Below are positions 13,530 to 18,786 of a stretch of 18,786 nucleotides of DNA, piece by piece. Position 1 is the stretch's first letter. The number at the start of each line of letters is the position of its first letter. The notes beneath the pieces were generated by a model. That model searched no databases. It worked only from the letters and a program-made list of their open reading frames with translations, and had not been told where the DNA came from. The translations under genes were made by a program, and so were the position numbers. This stretch comes from Thermohalobaculum sp050331335 (GTDB lineage: Bacteria; Pseudomonadota; Alphaproteobacteria; Rhodobacterales; Rhodobacteraceae): positions 1-18,786 of the forward strand of contig JBHJGY010000042.1 of assembly GCA_050331335.1 (NCBI GenBank), in the 5' to 3' direction.

Positions 13530-15353
13530 CTACTCGACGGTGACCGATTTGGCGAGATTGCGCGGCTGGTCCACATCGGTTCCGCGCGAGAGCGCCGCAT
13601 GGTAGGCGAGGAGCTGGGCCGGCAAAGCGTAAAGGATCGGCGCCAGGTCGGGAAGGATCGCGGGCACGATGAGGCGCTGGCCAGGCTCGCCTGCCGCCGC
13701 GGCCGCCCCCTCGGGGTCGGTGATGAGATAAACCCGCGCCCCGCGCGCCATCACCTCCTGCATGTTGGAGACGGTCTTGCCGAACAGCGGGTCTGACGGA
13801 GCGAGCACGACGACCGGCACACCGTCGTCGATCAGAGCGATGGGGCCGTGCTTCAGCTCCCCGCTGGCATACCCCTCGGCATGAATGTAGCTGATTTCCT
13901 TGAGCTTCAGCGCCCCTTCCAGCGCCAGGGGGAAGAGCCGGCCGCGGCCGAGATAGAGCACGTCGCGGGCATGGGAGATTTCGTCCGCCGCGGCGGCGAT
14001 CTGAGGCTCCAGGCGCAGCGTTTCGGCGGCGAGGCTGGGCACCTGCCGCAAGGCGCCCACAAGCCGGGCCTCCTCATCCGCGTCGATCCGACCCCGGGCG
14101 CGCGCGGCGAGCACGGCGGTCGCGAAAAGGACGGTGAGCTGGCAGGTAAATGCCTTGGTCGAGGCGACGCCGATCTCTGGGCCAGCGAGCGTCGGAAGCA
14201 CGATGCCGACCTCACGGGCGATGGAGCTCTCGGTCACGTTAACCACGGCCAGGCTCTCGCGCACCCGGCCTGCGACATGGCGCAGCGCGGCGAGGGTGTC
14301 CGCGGTCTCGCCCGATTGGCTTATGAAGAGTGCCGCTTCGGTGCCGTCGATCGGCGGCTCGCGGTAGCGAAACTCCGAGGCAATATCGAGCTCGCAGGGC
14401 AGGCCGGCGATCTGCTCGAACCAATACTTCGCCACGTGGCCGGCATAGCTGGCCGTGCCGCAACCGATCAGAAAGAGCCGCGACAAGCCCTGCCAGTCCA
14501 CCTTCTCCGCCGGTGAGACGACCTGCGCGCGCCCTTGGTCGATGTATTGCGCGAGCACACGTGCCAACGCGCTGGGCTGCTCGTGGATTTCCTTGGCCAT
14601 GAAGTGGCGATGGCGCCCCTTGTCCGCCAAGGTGCCCTCGACGGCGACAGACCGGATCTCCCGCGCGACGACGGCGCCCGAGCGGTCGCGGATGGTCGCG
14701 CCCTGGCGGGTCAGCACCGCCCAATCGCCCTCCTCCAGATAGGTGATCCGGGAGGTCATCGGCGAAAGCGCCAGCGCGTCGGAGCCGACATACATCTCGT
14801 CCTCGCCCCAACCGATCGCCAACGGGCTGCCATGGCGCGCGACGATCATCAAATCCGGCTGCCCCTCGAACAGAAAGGCGAGCGCAAAGGCCCCCTCCAG
14901 GCGGCCGACGGTCTGGGCCACGGCAGCCTCCGGCGCGTGCCCTTGAGCCATGGCCTGCGCTGTTAGCCGGGCGACAACCTCGGTATCGGTCTGGGTTTCG
15001 CAGACGATGCCGTCGGCGGCGAGGGCGTCGCGGAGCGCCTTGTAGTTCTCGATGATCCCGTTATGGACCAAGTGGACCGGCCCCGCGGCATGGGGGTGGG
15101 CATTTTCCAAGGTCGGCGCGCCATGGGTCGCCCAACGGGTATGCCCGATGCCGATGGTGCCGCGTGCAGGGTCGGCGGCGACGCAGCGGATCAGCTCGCT
15201 CAGCTTGCCCACGGCCCGTCGGCGGATCGCCCGCCCGTTCTCCAGCGTGGTGAGCCCTGCGCTGTCGTAACCGCGATACTCGAGTCGCCGCAGCGCATCG
15301 AGCAAACGGGGGGCGGCCTCGAGCTGGCCGAGCATGCCGACGATCCCACACAT
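13530..15353 (-). CDS. glmS: Glutamine--fructose-6-phosphate aminotransferase
   Basis: A 607-aa cytoplasmic enzyme making glucosamine-6-phosphate from fructose-6-phosphate and glutamine, the entry step to UDP-GlcNAc for peptidoglycan and lipid A. The N-terminal glutaminase domain (~1-240) begins MCGIVGMLG with catalytic Cys2 after Met removal, and contains RRLEYRGYDSAG, GHTRWATHG and HNGIIENY. Two SIS sugar-isomerase domains follow: ISQSGETADTLAALR in the first and the ALKLKEISYIHAEGYASGEL segment in the second. The C-terminus PRNLAKSVTVE is the conserved family end. Start: AGGAG 6 bases upstream of the ATG overlaps the glmU stop codon. It is 9 bases downstream of glmU in the same operon. No glmS ribozyme was seen, as expected outside Firmicutes. 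Confidence 0.97.
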   Translation of the reverse strand: MCGIVGMLGQLEAAPRLLDALRRLEYRGYDSAGLTTLENGRAIRRRAVGKLSELIRCVAADPARGTIGIGHTRWATHGAPTLENAHPHAAGPVHLVHNGIIENYKALRDALAADGIVCETQTDTEVVARLTAQAMAQGHAPEAAVAQTVGRLEGAFALAFLFEGQPDLMIVARHGSPLAIGWGEDEMYVGSDALALSPMTSRITYLEEGDWAVLTRQGATIRDRSGAVVAREIRSVAVEGTLADKGRHRHFMAKEIHEQPSALARVLAQYIDQGRAQVVSPAEKVDWQGLSRLFLIGCGTASYAGHVAKYWFEQIAGLPCELDIASEFRYREPPIDGTEAALFISQSGETADTLAALRHVAGRVRESLAVVNVTESSIAREVGIVLPTLAGPEIGVASTKAFTCQLTVLFATAVLAARARGRIDADEEARLVGALRQVPSLAAETLRLEPQIAAAADEISHARDVLYLGRGRLFPLALEGALKLKEISYIHAEGYASGELKHGPIALIDDGVPVVVLAPSDPLFGKTVSNMQEVMARGARVYLITDPEGAAAAAGEPGQRLIVPAILPDLAPILYALPAQLLAYHAALSRGTDVDQPRNLAKSVTVE

Positions 15354-15362
15354 GGGCGTCTC

Positions 15363-16757
15363 CTATGGCTTTCGTTGCGCCTTTGCCGCCTTGCGGGCGG
15401 CGAGGGTGGTGCGGAGCCGCGTGGCCCCGCTGTCGCGGTTCTGTTGCTGAGTGCGTGCGATGGCGAGCGCATCGTCGGGCACGCTGCGGGTGATGACCGT
15501 GCCGGTGGCGACGTAGGCGCCGTCGCCGACGCAGACCGGGGCGATCAGCGCGGTGTTGCTGCCGATGAAGGCGCCGGCGCCGATGTCGGTGCGGTGTTTA
15601 TCCACGCCGTCATAGTTGCAGGTGATGGTGCCCGCGCCGATATTCGCCTCCGACCCCACCGAAACATCGCCGAGATAGGACAGGTGGCCTGCCTTCGCGC
15701 CCGCGTCCATCTGCGCGTTCTTAAGCTCGACGAAGTTGCCGATCCGAACATCGGCGCCCAGACGGGTCCCGGGCCGCAGCCGCGCATAGGGGCCGACGAC
15801 GGCGCCAGGACCGACCTCCGCCCCCTCGAGATGGGAGAAGGCCCGTATCCGCGCGCCATCCGCCACCCGGACGCCAGGCCCGAACACGACATGGGGCTCG
15901 ACGGTCACATCCTCGCCCAACTCGGTGTCTTGGGCGAGGAATACCGTCTCCGGCGCGATGAGCGTGGCCCCAGCCCGCATCGCCGCCGCCCGCGCGGCGG
16001 CTTGGAAGGCGGCCTCTGCAGCGGCGAGTTGCACCCGATCGTTAACCCCGAGGGTCTCCGCTTCGGGGCAGAAGACGATGCCGGTGGTGCGCCCCGTGCC
16101 GCGGGCGAGGCCAGGGAGATCGGTGAGGTAGTATTCCCGCTGGGCGTTGTCGGCGCGGACCTGGCCGAGAAGCTCCAACATCGTCGCGCAATCGCCCGCC
16201 ATGACGCCCGAATTGCAGGTGACAAGCGCGCGTTCCTCGGGGCCCGCATCCTTTGCCTCGACAATCCGCTCGAGCGCCCCGTCCGCTCCGATCACCAACC
16301 GGCCGTAGCGCCCGGGATCAGCCGCCTCGAAACCCAAAACGGCCAGCGCATGGGTTTTCAGCAAGGCGCGCAACCCCGCGAGGCTCTCGGCCGAGACAAA
16401 GGGCGTGTCACCGAAAAGGACGATGAGATCGCCCGAGAATCCGGCAAGCGCAGGCGCGGCCGCCATCACTGCATGGCCCGTGCCCAGCTGCTCCTGCTGA
16501 AGACAAACCGCAACACTTGGCACCCGGGCGCGTGCCGCCGCAGCCACCGCCTCCGCGCCGTGACCAACCACCACGGCCAACCGCTCCGGCGCCAGCGCTT
16601 CCGCCGCCGCCATCGCGTGATGCAGGAGCGGCGCGGCCCCCACCTCGTGCAGAACCTTTGGCCGGGCCGAACGCATCCGCGTTCCCCGTCCCGCTGCGAG
16701 GATCACCACGGCCACCGGCCGCCTGCCCTGCCCCGCCTCTATCACATGCTCGCTCAT
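15363..16757 (-). CDS. glmU: Bifunctional GlcNAc-1-P uridyltransferase / GlcN-1-P acetyltransferase
   Basis: A 464-aa bifunctional enzyme that acetylates glucosamine-1-P and then transfers UMP to give UDP-GlcNAc. The N-terminal nucleotidyltransferase domain (~15-245) shows VVILAAGRGTRMRSARPKVL (nucleotide-binding loop with the catalytic Lys) and QLGTGHAV. The C-terminal left-handed beta-helix (~265-430) is made of hexapeptide repeats and carries GAEVGPGAVVGPYARLRPGT, the KAGHLSYLGD motif with the catalytic His, and GAGTITCNYDGVDKHRT. Length fits the family (~450-465). GAGGGA lies 5 bases before the ATG. It is divergent from the gph-like gene over 94-97 bases, and glmS follows after 9 bases, so UDP-GlcNAc supply is encoded as one unit. 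The promoter was not placed with confidence (a weak TTAACC-N18-TAACAG reads toward glmU). Confidence 0.97.
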   Translation of the reverse strand: MSEHVIEAGQGRRPVAVVILAAGRGTRMRSARPKVLHEVGAAPLLHHAMAAAEALAPERLAVVVGHGAEAVAAAARARVPSVAVCLQQEQLGTGHAVMAAAPALAGFSGDLIVLFGDTPFVSAESLAGLRALLKTHALAVLGFEAADPGRYGRLVIGADGALERIVEAKDAGPEERALVTCNSGVMAGDCATMLELLGQVRADNAQREYYLTDLPGLARGTGRTTGIVFCPEAETLGVNDRVQLAAAEAAFQAAARAAAMRAGATLIAPETVFLAQDTELGEDVTVEPHVVFGPGVRVADGARIRAFSHLEGAEVGPGAVVGPYARLRPGTRLGADVRIGNFVELKNAQMDAGAKAGHLSYLGDVSVGSEANIGAGTITCNYDGVDKHRTDIGAGAFIGSNTALIAPVCVGDGAYVATGTVITRSVPDDALAIARTQQQNRDSGATRLRTTLAARKAAKAQRKP

Positions 16758-16854
16758 GCGGTCCCTCTACGCAGCGCCCCTGGCCGAGGGAAGCACCCCG
16801 TCGATCAGTTCCTGTTACGAAAGATTGCCGAGTGCGGTTAAGGAGACGTGTGTG

Positions 16855-17556
16855 ATGCGGCAAGCGAGGACAGGGGCGATGCGCGGCGCGATATTCGATT
16901 TGGACGGGACGTTGGCCAACACCGCAGGCGATCTGCTCGCCGCGGCCAATGACGCGCTGGCCCCGCGTGGTTTGCCGCTCTTGGATCCAGCGACCGACAA
17001 GCCCTATGCCGGCCGCGGTGGGCGCGAGATGATCCGCCGCGCGCTCTCTCGGGCCGGCCGCGACCCCTTCGGCGCGGCGGAGATCGCGCTGACCGACGAG
17101 ATCTATCCGGAGCTGCTGATCGCCTACGAAGCTCGGATCGACGGCGAGACCCATCTTTTCGACGGCGTTGAGACCTGTCTCGACGCGCTCGTTGCCGCGG
17201 GCTGGCGGATCGGGGTGTGCACCAACAAGCCCGAACGGTTGGCTTTGGTCCTGCTCGAGCGGCTGGGGGTGTTGGAACGCTTCGGCGCGGTTCTGGGCGC
17301 GGACACGCTGCCCGTCCGCAAGCCCGACCCCGAACATTTCCGCGAGACCTGCCGGCGGATCGGGGCGGCGCCGGAGCGCTCGGTGATGCTGGGCGACACC
17401 CGCACCGATCTGGAGACCGCCCGGGCCGCTGGGGTGCCGGTGGTTCTCACCAGCTTCGGCTTTGCCGCCGAGCCCCTCGATTCTCTGGCGCCCGACGCCG
17501 TGATGGCACATTACAGCGAGGCGCCTGCCCTGCTCGACCGCCTGGTGCCGCTCTGA
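16855..17556 (+). CDS. gph: HAD-family phosphatase, phosphoglycolate phosphatase-like
   Basis: A 233-aa HAD hydrolase. Motif I is FDLDGTL with nucleophile Asp15 and Asp17, motif II is GVCTNKP, the motif III Lys is in RKPDPEHF, and motif IV is MLGDTRTDLETARAAG. The helical cap inserted after motif I fits the gph/PGP branch. Phosphoglycolate phosphatase removes 2-phosphoglycolate produced by DNA repair or by Rubisco. The symbol rests on family resemblance and on the common gph-glmU-glmS neighbourhood in Rhodobacteraceae; another phosphate monoester is possible. Start is ambiguous: AAGGAG (16840-16845) serves a GTG at 16852 (6 bases) or the ATG at 16855 (9 bases); an ATG at 16879 after AGGGGCG is a third option. 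Convergent with the ParA-like gene, just 3 bases apart. Confidence 0.88.
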   Translation: MRQARTGAMRGAIFDLDGTLANTAGDLLAAANDALAPRGLPLLDPATDKPYAGRGGREMIRRALSRAGRDPFGAAEIALTDEIYPELLIAYEARIDGETHLFDGVETCLDALVAAGWRIGVCTNKPERLALVLLERLGVLERFGAVLGADTLPVRKPDPEHFRETCRRIGAAPERSVMLGDTRTDLETARAAGVPVVLTSFGFAAEPLDSLAPDAVMAHYSEAPALLDRLVPL

Positions 17557-17559
17557 CGC

Positions 17560-18726
17560 TCAGTCCTCCGGTGGCTCGGCATAGGACGGGGCGAAGTCGG
17601 CGACGCGGGCGGCGAGGCGGTCGATCTCGGGGCGGACGGAGGGCTCGACCTGATAGGCGAGGCCACGCCCTGCCGCCCGCTGAAACCCGGACATGTTGGG
17701 CAGCACGGCATCGCGATAAAACAGCGTCCGGGCTTCCCCGCGGCTCTCGAGGATCCGGTCGATCTCCGCGATTGCGGCGATCTCGGCGCGGGACAGCCGC
17801 TCGGTGCTCCAGGTCTTTTGGATGCCGACGATGCGGTAGCGCTGAACCGGCGGCAGCGGGTGGGGCCGCAGGGCGTCGAGGGTGCCGAGGAAGTTCTCCA
17901 CCGCCTCGGTAGACAGCCCGTTGAGCTGGGTGGGGATCAAAAGATGGGTGGCAGCGCAGAGCGCGTTGACCAGGCCGAGCGTCACCCGCGGCGGGCTGTC
18001 GATGATCACCCGATCATAAAGTGACTGCAGGCGCGGTTCGAGCAGCAGCTTGGCCAGCCGATAGCGCACATCGTCCTCGGTCATCCCCAACAGCCACCGA
18101 AAGAGGATCCGGTTCTCCTCGTTGAGCAAGGGATAGGCCGCATCGATGACGCCGGAATTGCTCCGCGCCCCGACCAGTGGCAGGATCTTCGGCAGAGCGC
18201 CTTGCAGCAGCTGTTCGGCGCCCGAGAGCCCCCCCGCCCGAGGGGGCGTGGTTCCCCCCAAGGCCATGCCGGTCAGCGATCCCTGGTAGTCGAGATCGAT
18301 CAGGAGAACCCGCTCGCCGCGGGCGTCGAAATAGGCGGCGAGATTGGCCGAGAGCGTCGTTTTTCCGACGCCCCCCTTGAGATTTGCCAAGCCGAGGATG
18401 GGAATGCTGTCGGCTAACCGTGCGGCATAGTCGGGCGGCGGTGCCAGCGGCCTGCGGGTCCACACCTCGCCAGCGATGTCCGCAAGCCCAACCAGCCGAT
18501 CGAGCTCTACCCGGGCAATATCGCGCGCCGCCTCGGCTTGCCCAACCGTCGCCTCAACCTCGGCAAGCCGCTCCTCCAGAGCCTCGATTTCTGCCGTTCG
18601 ACGCTTGAGCGTGAGGATCAGGACCGCCAGGAGGCCGAAGAGCAGGAGGGCTATGCCGGCAATCGCGACGATGCCCAGGACCCAGCTCGGCGGCAAGACG
18701 GTAAGGAGTTCCTCCGGTGCGCTCAT
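17560..18726 (-). CDS. Membrane-anchored ParA/MinD-like ATPase
   Basis: A 388-aa protein. One strongly hydrophobic segment (~16-40, ending in KRR) predicts a single transmembrane helix with the rest in the cytoplasm. A charged heptad-like stretch (~43-80) predicts a coiled coil. Then comes a ParA-family P-loop domain: deviant Walker A KGGVGKTT (117-124) with the signature Lys, DLDYQGS (144-150, matching ParA DLDPQG), Walker B VIIDSPP, and a conserved tail with PTQLNGLSTEAVENF. Many ParA-type proteins position plasmids, chromosomes or protein clusters by moving on DNA; a fixed membrane anchor is unusual. No ParB-like partner is in the window. The ATG at 18726 is chosen over a TTG at 18747, since it begins just before the helix; neither has a clear ribosome site. 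The 39 bases beyond 18747 show nothing. Confidence 0.88.
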   Translation of the reverse strand: MSAPEELLTVLPPSWVLGIVAIAGIALLLFGLLAVLILTLKRRTAEIEALEERLAEVEATVGQAEAARDIARVELDRLVGLADIAGEVWTRRPLAPPPDYAARLADSIPILGLANLKGGVGKTTLSANLAAYFDARGERVLLIDLDYQGSLTGMALGGTTPPRAGGLSGAEQLLQGALPKILPLVGARSNSGVIDAAYPLLNEENRILFRWLLGMTEDDVRYRLAKLLLEPRLQSLYDRVIIDSPPRVTLGLVNALCAATHLLIPTQLNGLSTEAVENFLGTLDALRPHPLPPVQRYRIVGIQKTWSTERLSRAEIAAIAEIDRILESRGEARTLFYRDAVLPNMSGFQRAAGRGLAYQVEPSVRPEIDRLAARVADFAPSYAEPPED

Positions 18727-18786
18727 CGTGGCGGCCCAGTGTCCCAAGGCGCAGGCGGCCCCGCCGCGACCTAGCGCACGGGCGCC

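Noticed and set aside
12714..13796. Plus-strand open frame of 360 codons opposite the lipoprotein and glmS end
   Set aside because: No recognisable motif; it overlaps a lipoprotein with a clear lipobox and the conserved C-terminus of glmS.
15063..16841. Long open frame (592 codons) on the plus strand opposite glmS and glmU
   Set aside because: It is antisense to two unmistakable genes, has no domain signature, and its composition follows from the GC-rich codon bias of the opposite strand.
16758..16851. Promoters in the glmU/gph divergent gap
   Set aside because: Only weak hexamers were found (TTAACC-N18-TAACAG toward glmU); not strong enough to list as features.

Overview
The window is GC-rich (by eye roughly two thirds G+C), densely coded chromosomal DNA. 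It most likely comes from an alphaproteobacterium, probably Rhodobacterales/Rhodobacteraceae. The reasons are a SAM-II riboswitch upstream of metZ, the glmU-glmS pair divergent from a gph-type phosphatase, Nu-class GST and DUF427 genes, and many short gaps with GTG, TTG or other rare starts. No tRNA, rRNA, IS element, CRISPR array or phage gene was seen. No gene-free stretch exceeds 300 bases; the longest are 5605-5841, 8980-9212 and 12603-12833, and each has regulatory-looking sequence described below.

Layout, left to right. (1) A minus-strand block: a large exported TolB-propeller/M28 peptidase/PDZ protein (10-2904), an exported TPR + peptidoglycan-binding-like protein (3001-3714), a glutathione S-transferase (3831-4532) and an alpha/beta hydrolase (4600-5604). 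(2) A plus-strand block: a promoter and SAM-II riboswitch controlling metZ (methionine synthesis by direct sulfhydrylation), then folE (GTP cyclohydrolase I). (3) A minus-strand secreted RNase T2 (7888-8979) with a PhoB-box-like promoter, divergent from a plus-strand LysR regulator that appears to start at a CTG codon (9213-10130). (4) A minus-strand three-gene operon: an isoprenylcysteine-methyltransferase-like membrane protein, a DUF427 protein and a photolyase/cryptochrome-like flavoprotein. (5) A lipoprotein of unknown function (12834-13484) downstream of the amino-sugar operon glmU-glmS (13530-16757, minus). (6) A plus-strand HAD phosphatase (gph-like), convergent with a membrane-anchored ParA-like ATPase (17560-18726, minus).

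How the genes work together: glmS makes glucosamine-6-P and glmU makes UDP-GlcNAc for the cell wall. metZ is fed by O-succinylhomoserine and shut off by SAM. RNase T2 plus a Pho-like promoter would suit phosphate scavenging from extracellular RNA. The most unusual item is the flavoprotein at 10141-11379. Its photolyase FAD domain comes first, and a region resembling the photolyase N-terminal alpha/beta domain comes last, so it reads as a circular permutation of the normal order. Other points worth a look are the ParA ATPase with a transmembrane segment, the Gln replacing the catalytic Glu in RNase T2, the anti-Shine-Dalgarno platform behind the riboswitch, and the CTG start. Functions are read from motifs in the translations; no database search was possible.
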